From assembly GCA_018815245.1 (NCBI GenBank), contig JAHIXK010000008.1:62001-126000 (forward strand): a stretch of DNA of 64,000 nt. Reading direction: 5' to 3'. Made by a program: the position numbers and the translations under genes. Below, in pieces: positions 1 to 8,570 of this stretch. Under the pieces are notes generated by a model, which was not told where the DNA came from, did not search any database, and saw only the letters and a list, made by a program, of their open reading frames with translations. The number at the start of each line of letters is the position of its first letter. Position 1 is the stretch's first letter. The stretch comes from Gammaproteobacteria bacterium (GTDB taxonomy: Bacteria > Pseudomonadota > Gammaproteobacteria > Burkholderiales > Burkholderiaceae_B).

Positions 1-1
1 G

Positions 2-2125
2 GCCACAGGCTCCAATTCATTCATTCTGCCTGTGCCAGGTTCAACCCTGCCTGGGGTAATTGGGTATCGCGACATTGCAGACACCGAAGCCATGCTGGAA
101 GCGGCCAGGCATTACAAAAAGGCAATCGTGATTGGCGGTGGTTTGCTAGGCCTTGAGGCCGCAAATGGCTTGGCCATTCAGGGCATGGATGTCAGCGTGG
201 TGCATTTGCCCACCTGGTTGATGGAACGCCAGCTTGACCCCACCGCGGCGGGATTGTTGCAGAAAAGCCTTGAAGCCAAGGGCTTGAAATTTTTGCTGGC
301 CAAGAACACCAAGGCGCTGCACGCCGGGCCTGATGACCGCGTGGCGCAAATTGAATTTGCTGATGGTGAAATTCACGATGCCGATTTGGTTGTGATGGCC
401 GTGGGCATTCGCCCCAACGACAAACTTGCCGCCAGCAGTGGCTTGTTGTGCAATCGGGGCGTGGTGGTCGACGACACCATGCAAACCATTACCGACCCCA
501 AAATTTATTCAGTGGGCGAGTGTGCCAGCCACCGGGGCGTGGCCTATGGTTTGGTGGCCCCCTTGTTTGAACAGGCCAAGGTGTGTGCCAACCACTTGGC
601 GCAGTTTGGCATTGGCCGATATGAAGGGTCTGTTACCTCCACCAAATTGAAAGTAACGGGTGTTGATTTGTTCTCCGCAGGCAATTTCATGGGCGGCGAG
701 GGTTGCGAAGAACTGCTGCTTTCCGACCCCATTGGTGGCGTGTACAAAAAGCTGGTCATCAAAGAAGACAAACTGGTGGGTGCCTGTTTGTACGGCGACA
801 CGGTTGATGGTTCGTGGTACTTCAAACTGATGCGCGAAGGCAAAGCCATCAAGGAAATTCGCGAGAAGCTGATGTTCGGCCAAAACAACATTGGCGACAC
901 AGGCCATGAGGGCCAAAGCCAGGCCAGCAAAATGGCCGACACAGACGAAGTGTGTGGCTGCAACGGTGTGTGCAAAGGCACCATTGTGCAGGCCATCAAA
1001 ACCAAAGGTTTGTTCACGATTGAAGAGGTACGCAAGCACACCAAGGCCAGTGCTTCATGTGGTTCATGCACCGGTTTGTGTGAACAGATTTTGATGAGCA
1101 CCGCAGGTGCTGATTATTCAGCCACGCCCAAAACCAAGCCCATGTGCGGTTGTACCGACCATGGTCACCAAGTGGTTCGTGATGCAATTTTCAAGCACCA
1201 CCTGACCACGAAAGAGGACGTGTTTGCCACCATGAACTGGCGTACGCCCAATGGCTGCGCAAGCTGCCGCCCGGCTGTGAATTATTACCTCATCAGCTCA
1301 TGGCCTGGCGAAGCGGTGGATGATCCGCAAAGCCGTTTTATCAACGAACGCGCGCACGCCAACATTCAGAAAGACAAAACCTATTCAGTGATACCCCGCA
1401 TGTGGGGCGGCGAAACCACTGCCGCTGAACTGCGCCGCATTGCAGATGTAGTCGACAAGTACAACATTCCCACCGTGAAAGTTACTGGCGGCCAGCGCAT
1501 CGACTTGCTGGGCGTGAAGAAGGAAGACTTGCAAGGCGTGTGGAAAGACCTGGACATGCCCAGTGGCCACGCCTATGCCAAAGGTTTGCGCACGGTAAAA
1601 ACTTGTGTGGGCAGTGAATGGTGCCGCTTCGGCACGCAAGACAGCACACAAATGGGCAAGGACCTTGAACATGCATTGTTCAAAATGTACGCGCCGCACA
1701 AGGTAAAACTTGCAGTGTCGGGTTGCCCGCGCAATTGTGCAGAAAGTGGCATTAAGGATGTTGGCGTGATCGGTGTTGATTCCGGTTGGGAAATTTACGT
1801 GGGTGGCAATGGCGGTATTAAAACCGAAGTAGCCCAATTCCTGTGCCGTGTGAAAACATCCGATGAAGTGCTGGCCATTAGCGGTGCATTCTTGCAGTTG
1901 TACCGCAAGGAAGGCTGGTATTTGGAGCGCACTGTGCATTACCTGGAACGTGTTGGGCTTGATCACGCAAAAGCCCGGGTGGTAGACGATGTCGCCAACC
2001 GCAACGCATTGTGGGCCGAGTTGCAAGCCGCCCTGGCCATTGAAGAGGACCCATGGCACAAGCCCAAAGAAGCGCAGGTTGATTTGCGTCAGTTCATTCC
2101 AATCAAACTGGCGGAGGTGGTCTAA
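2..2125 (+). CDS. nirB: Assimilatory nitrite reductase [NAD(P)H] large subunit, 5'-truncated by window edge
   Basis: Cytoplasmic siroheme enzyme that reduces nitrite to ammonium. The reading frame is open to the first base of the window, and codons before the GTG at 32 encode ATGSNSFILP, a typical NirB dinucleotide-binding segment. That GTG is therefore internal and the true start lies upstream. Visible in order: a second FAD/NAD Rossmann motif (AIVIGGGLLGLEAANGL); two BFD-type [2Fe-2S] modules (CGCNGVC...CGSCTGLC, then CGCTDHG...GCASCRP); the nitrite/sulfite reductase ferredoxin-like half; and siroheme/[4Fe-4S] ligands around TCVGSEWCRFG and SGCPRNCAESG. The stop codon overlaps the first possible nirD start by one base, so the genes are co-translated. 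It works with nirD and the downstream nitrate reductase. Confidence 0.96.
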   Translation, partial: ATGSNSFILPVPGSTLPGVIGYRDIADTEAMLEAARHYKKAIVIGGGLLGLEAANGLAIQGMDVSVVHLPTWLMERQLDPTAAGLLQKSLEAKGLKFLLAKNTKALHAGPDDRVAQIEFADGEIHDADLVVMAVGIRPNDKLAASSGLLCNRGVVVDDTMQTITDPKIYSVGECASHRGVAYGLVAPLFEQAKVCANHLAQFGIGRYEGSVTSTKLKVTGVDLFSAGNFMGGEGCEELLLSDPIGGVYKKLVIKEDKLVGACLYGDTVDGSWYFKLMREGKAIKEIREKLMFGQNNIGDTGHEGQSQASKMADTDEVCGCNGVCKGTIVQAIKTKGLFTIEEVRKHTKASASCGSCTGLCEQILMSTAGADYSATPKTKPMCGCTDHGHQVVRDAIFKHHLTTKEDVFATMNWRTPNGCASCRPAVNYYLISSWPGEAVDDPQSRFINERAHANIQKDKTYSVIPRMWGGETTAAELRRIADVVDKYNIPTVKVTGGQRIDLLGVKKEDLQGVWKDLDMPSGHAYAKGLRTVKTCVGSEWCRFGTQDSTQMGKDLEHALFKMYAPHKVKLAVSGCPRNCAESGIKDVGVIGVDSGWEIYVGGNGGIKTEVAQFLCRVKTSDEVLAISGAFLQLYRKEGWYLERTVHYLERVGLDHAKARVVDDVANRNALWAELQAALAIEEDPWHKPKEAQVDLRQFIPIKLAEVV

Positions 2126-2163
2126 TGTCGGCTTCACTACTTAAGGAACAGAAGGAAACTCAA

Positions 2164-2496
2164 ATGGAATGGATCGACATTTGCGCAGTGGAAGACATCC
2201 CCGTGCTGGGGTCACGCATTGTGCGCCGCCCCACCGGGCAAGACATTGCGGTTTTTCGCAACACTGAAGAACAGGTGTTTGCGCTGCTGGACGAATGCCC
2301 GCACAAAAAAGGCCCCTTAAGCCAGGGCATCGTACATGGCACCACCGTAACCTGCCCCTTGCACAACTGGCAAATTGGTCTGGCCGATGGCTGTGCCCGC
2401 GAACCCGATGAAGGTTGCACAGCAAAGTTCACCGTGCAAGTGGTGGATGGCCGCGTGCACTTGAAAGCCAGCGAAGTAAAAAACCACGGCATTTAA
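2164..2496 (+). CDS. nirD: Nitrite reductase small subunit, Rieske-type
   Basis: Small electron-transfer subunit of assimilatory nitrite reductase. I chose the ATG at 2164 because it has a good ribosome-binding site (GAAGGAAACTCAA just upstream) and starts at MEWIDICAVEDIP, the usual NirD N-terminus. An in-frame ATG at 2125 overlaps the nirB stop and would add 13 residues. The protein keeps a full Rieske ligand set: C-P-H in ECPHKKGPL and C-P-L-H in TCPLHNWQ. Many NirD proteins have the fold without the cluster ligands, so this one probably binds [2Fe-2S]. It lies between nirB and nasA on the same strand. Confidence 0.93.
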   Translation: MEWIDICAVEDIPVLGSRIVRRPTGQDIAVFRNTEEQVFALLDECPHKKGPLSQGIVHGTTVTCPLHNWQIGLADGCAREPDEGCTAKFTVQVVDGRVHLKASEVKNHGI

Positions 2497-2527
2497 TTAA
2501 GTCACCTGAGTTTCGGAAATCAAGCCC

Positions 2528-5392
2528 ATGACCGAATTGCTGCAAGCTGTTAGAAGCACCAAAACAACCTGCCCGTATTGCGGCGTGGGTTGCGGTGTGG
2601 TGGTGCGCACGCAGGCCGGAAAAATTATTGATGTGAAGGGTGATGAAACCCACCCGGCCAACCTGGGCAAGCTGTGCAGCAAAGGCAGCAAACTGGCAGA
2701 AACCGCCACAGCGAATGTGTATGGCCAAGTGCGTGCAAGCCAGCCGCTGTTGCGTATTCAGCGCGACCAGCACGTGCAGCCAACAGACTGGAACACCGCG
2801 CTTGATTTCACAGCGCGTGAATTTGCACGGCTGATTTCAACCTATGGCCCAGACAGCGTTGGCTTTTACATCAGCGGTCAATTGTTGACCGAAGACTATT
2901 ACGTGTTTAACAAACTCGCCAAGGGTTTGATTGGCACCAACAACATCGACACCAATTCACGCCTGTGCATGAGCAGCGCGGTAAGCGGTTACAAGCGCAC
3001 CTTGGGCGCCGATGCGCCGCCCTGTAATTACGACGATTTGGCCCTGGCCGATTGTGTGTTCATTGCCGGTTCCAACATGGCCTATGCGCACCCTGTTGCA
3101 TACCGCAGGCTTGAGGCCGCACGTGCCGCCAAGCCCGGCCACAAACTGATTGTGGTTGACCCGCGTGCCACCGACACCGCGCTGATGGCTGATTTGCATT
3201 TGAAAATTCAGCCCGGCACCGATGTAATGCTGTTCAACGCCATGCTGCACGTGATGATGCAACAAGGCTGGCTCGACATGGCCTACATCAACAAACACAC
3301 CGAAGGTTTCGACGCCGTGGCCAAAGGTTTGGCCGATTACACGCCCAAGCTTGCAGCCAGTGTGTGCGGAGTTCCGGAAGGCGATATTGTATTGGCCGCC
3401 ACCTGGTTCGCCCAAAGCAACAGGACACTCTCCCTGTATTGCCAAGGGTTGAACCAGGCCACCACCGGAACCGACAAAAATACATCGCTGATTGCTTTGC
3501 ATTTGGCCACCGGGCAAATCGGCAAAGAAGGCGCTGGCCCGTTTTCACTCACCGGTCAACCCAATGCCATGGGTGGTCGCGAAGTGGGTGGATTGTCTAC
3601 CTTGCTGCCGGCACACCGTGAATTAAACAACCCTGCACACGTGGCTGAAGTGGCCGCATTCTGGGGTGTGAAGCAAATCAGCGCCACACCCGGTGCCAGT
3701 GCGGTTGAAATGTTCGACCAACTGGAACAGGGCAAAATCAAAGCCGTGTGGGTGGCCTGCACCAACCCTGCCCATTCATTGCCCAATTCGCAGAAGGTGG
3801 CACGTGCCCTTCAAAATGCCGAGCTGGTGGTGGTGCAAGATGCCTATTTAACACCCGCCACCGTGCAATATGCCGATGTATTGTTGCCCGCAACCACCTG
3901 GGGCGAGAAAGAAGGCACAGTCACCAACAGCGAAAGGCGCATTAGCCGTGTGCGGCCCGCCATGCCCGCTTATGCCGATTCAAAAAATGATTGGCAAATT
4001 GTGGTGGAGTTTGCAAAGCGGCTGGAAGTGGAGTTGCGCAAGCTGGGCGTAGAAAGCCCCAGAATTGACGGGCAGGGAATTGACGGCAACTGCAACGCAT
4101 TCATGCCTTACAGCAGCACTGAAGAAATTTTTAATGAACATTGCGAAACCACGCGTGGCCGTGACCTGGATATCACTGGTTTAAGTTACGCAATACTTGA
4201 AACCGACGGCCCACAGCAGTGGCCCATGCCCGAAGGCGCAACACAAGGCAAAGCCCGCCTGTACGAAGATGGCGTGTACCCCACAGCCACGGGCAAAGCA
4301 AAATTTGTATTTGCACCTTATGAGCCGGTGGCTGAAGAGGCCGACGCACGCTTTCCCTGGCGCTTGAACACCGGTCGCCTGCGTGACCAATGGCATGGTG
4401 CAAGCCGCACCGGTACCCTGGCCGAATTTTTCTCGCATGAAGCGGAACCGGTTATTGCCTTGCACCCGGCCGACTTCAAACGATTGAACCTGAAGCCGCA
4501 AAGCTGGGTGTCGGTGAAATCGCGCCGCGCCACCATCACCCTGCGTGCGAAAGAAGATGAATCAGTTGCCCGCAACCAGGCCGTGTTGCCCATGCACTGG
4601 GGCCCCGAATTTTTTGGCGGCAAGGCCGGTGTGGGTGGCGTGAATGCACTCACCATTGAAGCGTTCGATCCCTATTCCAAACAACCTGAACTTAAACATT
4701 CAGCCGTGAATATTCAACGCGTGCACTTGCCCTGGCAAGTGGTGGTGTTTGTGCACAGTGAACACTGGTTAAGCCTTTGGCAAAAAGCCCGGACCCTGTA
4801 CGCAGAATTTGATGCCGCAGTGTGCGTGCCCGTGGGGCGTGAACAAACCGGCGTCTTGTTCCGCGCAGCCAGTGCGCAAGCACCGGCCAAAGAAATAATC
4901 GATCGCTTGCAAGCCTTGTTTGAATGCGAGGGTGGCGATGTCATGATGTACTCAGACCCGAAAACCGATGCTCGCCGCCGCATTGGCGTGAAGGTTCAAG
5001 CCAACGCACAAGGCCAAACCGCCACACTCAACAAAGTGTTTCTAGCGGGCAACATCGAATCCGAAGGCTGGCTGCGCAATTACTTTGACCAGCAACTCGA
5101 TGTAATGCCCTTGCGTAGTTTTCTGCTGGCACCGGCCAGCCAACCGCCCGGCGTGCAAACCGAAGCAGTGCGCATGGTGTGCAACTGCGTGGGTATATCT
5201 GAAAAGTCAATTGAACAGGCTGTTGAAGCAGGCCTTGCCATAGCCTGCGCAAAAAATATGCCTGTCAGTGAAAATGAATTGCTTGCCAGTTTGCAGGGCA
5301 CGCTGAAATGCGGCACGCAATGTGGTTCGTGTGTCCCTGAAATTCGCAAACTCATTCGCGCACAGGCCAGCCTTGCTACAATAGCGACTTAG
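2528..5392 (+). CDS. nasA: Assimilatory nitrate reductase catalytic subunit
   Basis: Cytoplasmic molybdopterin (bis-MGD) enzyme of 954 residues that reduces nitrate to nitrite for NirBD. The N-terminal [4Fe-4S] motif is C15-x2-C18-x3-C22 with the fourth cysteine at C50 (KLCSKGSK), followed by the molybdopterin oxidoreductase and molydopterin-dinucleotide-binding domains (for example GLNQATTGTDKNTS and MHWGPEFFGG). The C-terminus carries a BFD-like [2Fe-2S] module (MVCNCVGISEKSIEQ...CGTQCGSCVPEI), as in NasA/NarB-type enzymes that take electrons from a diaphorase or ferredoxin. There is no Tat signal, which fits an assimilatory role. It starts 31 bases after nirD and belongs to the same operon. 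No nitrate transporter or sensor is in view; these would lie upstream of the window. Confidence 0.95.
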   Translation: MTELLQAVRSTKTTCPYCGVGCGVVVRTQAGKIIDVKGDETHPANLGKLCSKGSKLAETATANVYGQVRASQPLLRIQRDQHVQPTDWNTALDFTAREFARLISTYGPDSVGFYISGQLLTEDYYVFNKLAKGLIGTNNIDTNSRLCMSSAVSGYKRTLGADAPPCNYDDLALADCVFIAGSNMAYAHPVAYRRLEAARAAKPGHKLIVVDPRATDTALMADLHLKIQPGTDVMLFNAMLHVMMQQGWLDMAYINKHTEGFDAVAKGLADYTPKLAASVCGVPEGDIVLAATWFAQSNRTLSLYCQGLNQATTGTDKNTSLIALHLATGQIGKEGAGPFSLTGQPNAMGGREVGGLSTLLPAHRELNNPAHVAEVAAFWGVKQISATPGASAVEMFDQLEQGKIKAVWVACTNPAHSLPNSQKVARALQNAELVVVQDAYLTPATVQYADVLLPATTWGEKEGTVTNSERRISRVRPAMPAYADSKNDWQIVVEFAKRLEVELRKLGVESPRIDGQGIDGNCNAFMPYSSTEEIFNEHCETTRGRDLDITGLSYAILETDGPQQWPMPEGATQGKARLYEDGVYPTATGKAKFVFAPYEPVAEEADARFPWRLNTGRLRDQWHGASRTGTLAEFFSHEAEPVIALHPADFKRLNLKPQSWVSVKSRRATITLRAKEDESVARNQAVLPMHWGPEFFGGKAGVGGVNALTIEAFDPYSKQPELKHSAVNIQRVHLPWQVVVFVHSEHWLSLWQKARTLYAEFDAAVCVPVGREQTGVLFRAASAQAPAKEIIDRLQALFECEGGDVMMYSDPKTDARRRIGVKVQANAQGQTATLNKVFLAGNIESEGWLRNYFDQQLDVMPLRSFLLAPASQPPGVQTEAVRMVCNCVGISEKSIEQAVEAGLAIACAKNMPVSENELLASLQGTLKCGTQCGSCVPEIRKLIRAQASLATIAT

Positions 5393-5419
5393 TTGTAACT
5401 TAGGCCCAACTTGAGCGCC

Positions 5420-6406
5420 ATGCCCAATACCGTCCACACTGAAAAATTTTCCTGCGCACCCTTCATCAAAGAAATTGGTCGCGGCAAAGACGGCGCGCGT
5501 GGCCTTCCCCGTGAGCAGGCCAAAGCCTTGTACGCCGCCATTCTACGTGGCGAAGTGTCGGACTTTGAACTGGGCGCCGTACTGATCGCCCTGCGGGTGA
5601 AAGGTGAAACCAATGATGAACTGATTGGTTTTTTGCAAGCCATTGGTGAACATTGGCCCGATGAAAGTCATTCCCCGCACTTTCACACCCTGCAAGCCCT
5701 GAACGCGCAATCCAGGGCAGACGGCAAGCCCGTGGTGGTTATTCCCAGTTACAACGGCGCCCGGCGCAAACCCAACTTCACGCCTTTGCTGGCGGGTTTG
5801 CTGGCCCAGCGTGGCTATCCGGTGTTGGTGCATGGCCTTGAACACGATTTCACAGGGCGCGTTACCAGCGCGCAGGTGTTTTCGCACCTGGACTGGAATG
5901 CGGTCGACATGCCGCACCCCGCACCCCTTTATTTGCCCATGGCGCAAATTTACCCGCGTATTGAAGCTTTGTTGCAAACCCGCAAAGTGCTGGGCGTGCG
6001 AAGTTGCACACACACCTTGGTGAAGTTGATGGTGCCCAGCGCATTCAACAACGCGCTGCTGGTGACAAGTTATACCCACCCGGAATTCTGGAACCTGCAG
6101 CGCGAAGTGTTGTGCGCAACCGGACACACCGCCCTTGTATTGCGTGGCCACGAAGGCGAGCCAGTGGCCGCCCCATACCGCAGCCCCCGCATGGATGGTG
6201 TGAAGGCTGGCAACACATGGCGCATTGCCGAACCTGAAAACCTGTTCACCGAGCAGCCCGACCCTCACCCCGATATTGATGCCGAATCTACAGCGCGCTT
6301 AATTGAAATGTGGTTGAACAACCCACAGGAAATGCCTCACGGCTTCGCACGCCAGCTTGACGCCATTGAATCGGTGCATCGCACAGCAAGCCATGCAGCA
6401 ATTTGA
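5420..6406 (+). CDS. ybiB: YbiB-like protein (anthranilate phosphoribosyltransferase fold)
   Basis: About 328 residues, matching the YbiB family, which has the glycosyltransferase-3/TrpD fold but is described as a nucleic-acid-binding protein rather than a biosynthetic enzyme. Seen: the helical N-domain typical of the fold (LPREQAKALYAAILRGEVSDFELGAVLIALRVKGET), then a glycine-poor central part without the usual TrpD phosphoribosyl-diphosphate motif. The open frame begins with TTG at 5411, but the ATG at 5420 is the more plausible start. It follows nasA closely on the same strand and its end overlaps the next gene by 14 bases. A link with nitrate assimilation is by position only. Confidence 0.82.
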   Translation: MPNTVHTEKFSCAPFIKEIGRGKDGARGLPREQAKALYAAILRGEVSDFELGAVLIALRVKGETNDELIGFLQAIGEHWPDESHSPHFHTLQALNAQSRADGKPVVVIPSYNGARRKPNFTPLLAGLLAQRGYPVLVHGLEHDFTGRVTSAQVFSHLDWNAVDMPHPAPLYLPMAQIYPRIEALLQTRKVLGVRSCTHTLVKLMVPSAFNNALLVTSYTHPEFWNLQREVLCATGHTALVLRGHEGEPVAAPYRSPRMDGVKAGNTWRIAEPENLFTEQPDPHPDIDAESTARLIEMWLNNPQEMPHGFARQLDAIESVHRTASHAAI

Positions 6407-7622
6407 TGTCATCGTAATTGGTGCTGGGGCGGCTGGTTTAATGTGCGCAGCCCAGGCCGGGCAGGGGGGCTTGCGAGTGGCTTTGCTGGACCACAGCGAA
6501 AAACTGGCCGAGAAAATTCGGATCAGCGGGGGTGGCCGCTGCAATTTCACCAATGTGAATGTATCAGAAGCCAATTTCATTTCTGAAAACCCGCGTTTTG
6601 CACGTTCGGCATTGGGCCGCTACACCCCGGCTGATTTCATTGCCTTGGTCAAGAAATACAACATTGCATTTCACGAAAAGCACAAAGGCCAACTGTTCTG
6701 TGACCGCAAAAGTGACGACATCATCGACATGCTGGCCGCCGAATGCAACGCAGGCAAGGTGAAATGGTTTCGCCCAAACACCGTGAATGCGGTGGAACAT
6801 GACGGTAGCCAATTCAAACTAAGTACCACGGCTGGCCCGTTGCAGGCGCGCCAAGTGGTGGTGGCCACCGGCGGTTTGCCCGTGCCCAAAATCGGCGCGA
6901 CCGATTTTGGCCTGAAGTTGGCCAAACAATTTGGCCATGCACTGGTTGATCAACGGCCCGCCCTGGTACCGCTTACGTTCGATCCCGGTATGTGGGAACC
7001 TTTTGTGGAACTGGCTGGTGTGGCTTTGCCTGTGTTAAGCCGCGGCAGTGAGCCCCAAGCCCCCTGGTTTGATGAAGACCTGCTCTTTACCCACCGGGGT
7101 TTGAGCGGGCCGGCTGTGTTGCAGGCCTCTACTTACTGGAACCCAGGCAAGCCGATTACCCTTAATCTGTCGGGTAAGGTAGCTGATACGGTTGCGTATC
7201 AAACCGATTTGCTTCAAGCCACGCTTGGCGCAAAGGCCAATGCAGAAAACTGGTTCGCGGCGCAAGTGCCGCACTGGCCCAAGCGTTTGGTGCAGGCGTG
7301 GTTGAACAAGTCCGAATTACAGGCCATTGCCGGGCGCAAGGTGGCTGAGTTGGGTAAGAAGCAGCTGGGCCCACTGGCGCAAGCTTTGGCTGCCTGGCAG
7401 CTGGTGCCCAGTGGTACCGAGGGCTATAAAAAAGCCGAAGTAATGCGGGGCGGCGTCAGTACTGCAGATTTACAGCCTAAAACCTTGGAATCTCGCAAAA
7501 TTCCCGGCCTGTATTTTATCGGGGAAGTGGTCGATGTAACCGGCTGGCTGGGGGGTTATAACTTCCAGTGGGCTTGGGCCAGTGGCTACACGTCAGCGCA
7601 TGCAATATTGAGTCAAAAATAG
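6393..7622 (+). CDS. NAD(P)/FAD-dependent oxidoreductase, YhiN/HI0933 family
   Basis: Flavoprotein of about 409 residues. The start at ATG 6393 puts the FAD-binding signature (FDVIVIGAGAAGLMCAAQAG) at the N-terminus; the frame is open upstream to a TTG at 6357, which would add 12 unneeded residues. The family signature RISGGGRCNFTN and a C-terminal FAD-site segment (PGLYFIGEVVDVTGWLGGYN) are present. The start lies inside the end of the ybiB-like gene, so translation is likely coupled. The physiological substrate of the family is not known to me. An AT-rich gap with the rpsU promoter follows. Confidence 0.88.
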   Translation: MQQFDVIVIGAGAAGLMCAAQAGQGGLRVALLDHSEKLAEKIRISGGGRCNFTNVNVSEANFISENPRFARSALGRYTPADFIALVKKYNIAFHEKHKGQLFCDRKSDDIIDMLAAECNAGKVKWFRPNTVNAVEHDGSQFKLSTTAGPLQARQVVVATGGLPVPKIGATDFGLKLAKQFGHALVDQRPALVPLTFDPGMWEPFVELAGVALPVLSRGSEPQAPWFDEDLLFTHRGLSGPAVLQASTYWNPGKPITLNLSGKVADTVAYQTDLLQATLGAKANAENWFAAQVPHWPKRLVQAWLNKSELQAIAGRKVAELGKKQLGPLAQALAAWQLVPSGTEGYKKAEVMRGGVSTADLQPKTLESRKIPGLYFIGEVVDVTGWLGGYNFQWAWASGYTSAHAILSQK

Positions 7623-7632
7623 TTGAAAATCC

Positions 7633-7662
7633 TTGAGAAAACTGACTTTTGCATGGTAATAT
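7633..7662 (+). promoter_or_regulatory. Putative sigma-70 promoter for rpsU
   Basis: TTGAGA at 7633-7638 and TAATAT at 7657-7662 are separated by 18 bases in an AT-rich 186-base intergenic stretch before rpsU. This is close to the sigma-70 consensus and would leave a leader of about 140 bases. Assignment is by motif only. Confidence 0.5.
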
Positions 7663-7808
7663 CTCGGTCTTTGCCAGATTCTTGGCGGTAACTCTTTGCT
7701 TTAATATATTTGGTTTTGTGGAAAATGTACGCAAAATCAATGATTTAGTTAAAAGGCATTGAGGTTACACCGAACCGAAACAACTTACGAACACCCGATT
7801 GGAGCCAT

Positions 7809-8021
7809 ATGCCAAACGTTCGCGTTAAAGAAAACGAGCCATTTGAAGTTGCACTGCGTCGCTTCAAGCGCACCATTGAGAAAACAGGTCTGTTGACTGA
7901 GCTGCGCTCACGCGAGTTCTATGAAAAGCCAACTGCTGAACGCAAGCGCCTGAGGGCTGCTGCTGTAAAGCGTCACTACAAGCGCCTGCGCAGCCAAATG
8001 TTGCCCAAGAAGATGTATTGA
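7809..8021 (+). CDS. rpsU: 30S ribosomal protein S21
   Basis: 70-residue, very basic protein matching S21 end to end ([20 protein letters not shown] ... [10 protein letters not shown]). S21 binds the platform of the small subunit and takes part in initiation. The start is preceded by a GGAG ribosome-binding site. It is the first gene of a macromolecular-synthesis block (rpsU, yqeY, dnaG, rpoD), with yqeY placed between rpsU and dnaG as is usual in many betaproteobacteria. Confidence 0.98.
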   Translation: MPNVRVKENEPFEVALRRFKRTIEKTGLLTELRSREFYEKPTAERKRLRAAAVKRHYKRLRSQMLPKKMY

Positions 8022-8031
8022 TCTGTTGGAT

Positions 8032-8478
8032 ATGTCACTGAAAGCGCAAATTCTTGAAGACATCAAGCTGGCCATGAAGGCCCGTGAGCAAGCAAAGCTC
8101 ACAACGCTTCGAATGCTCTCAGCGGCAATCAAACAAAAAGAGGTCGACGAACGCGTCGAACTCGACGATGCGGCGGTTCTCGCTATCATCGAAAAGCAAA
8201 TCAAACAGCGAAATGAAGCCGCCATCCAGTTCGAACAGGGTGGTAGGCCAGAATCTGCCGAGGCTGAGAAAGCCGAAGCAGGTGTTTTGGCTGCCTATCT
8301 TCCCGCCCAGTTGTCTGAAGCCGAGGTTGTGGTTGAAATTCAGGCAATTGTCCAAGCCGTGGGTGCCACCGGCCCGCAAGACATGGGCAAAGTGATGGGT
8401 GCTGTAAAAGCCAAGCTGGCTGGCAAAGCAGACATGAGCAAGGTTTCCGGTTTGGTCAAGGCCGCGCTGTCCAAATAA
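8032..8478 (+). CDS. yqeY: GatB/YqeY domain-containing protein
   Basis: 148-residue helical protein matching the YqeY family, related to the tail domain of the GatB amidotransferase subunit (KAQILEDIKLAMKAREQAKL at the start; KVSGLVKAALSK at the end). The family is thought to bind tRNA, but its role is not settled. ATG at 8032 is preferred over the in-frame TTG at 8026. The gene begins 10 bases after the rpsU stop, so they are probably co-transcribed. Confidence 0.92.
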   Translation: MSLKAQILEDIKLAMKAREQAKLTTLRMLSAAIKQKEVDERVELDDAAVLAIIEKQIKQRNEAAIQFEQGGRPESAEAEKAEAGVLAAYLPAQLSEAEVVVEIQAIVQAVGATGPQDMGKVMGAVKAKLAGKADMSKVSGLVKAALSK

Positions 8479-8570
8479 GCGCGCTTTGCGTTTTCTTCCC
8501 CCTTGGGTTTGTTATTCTAGAAGTCGAGCCAACGGCTAGACTTTCCTGCGCCTGAATTCACCCAAACTGC

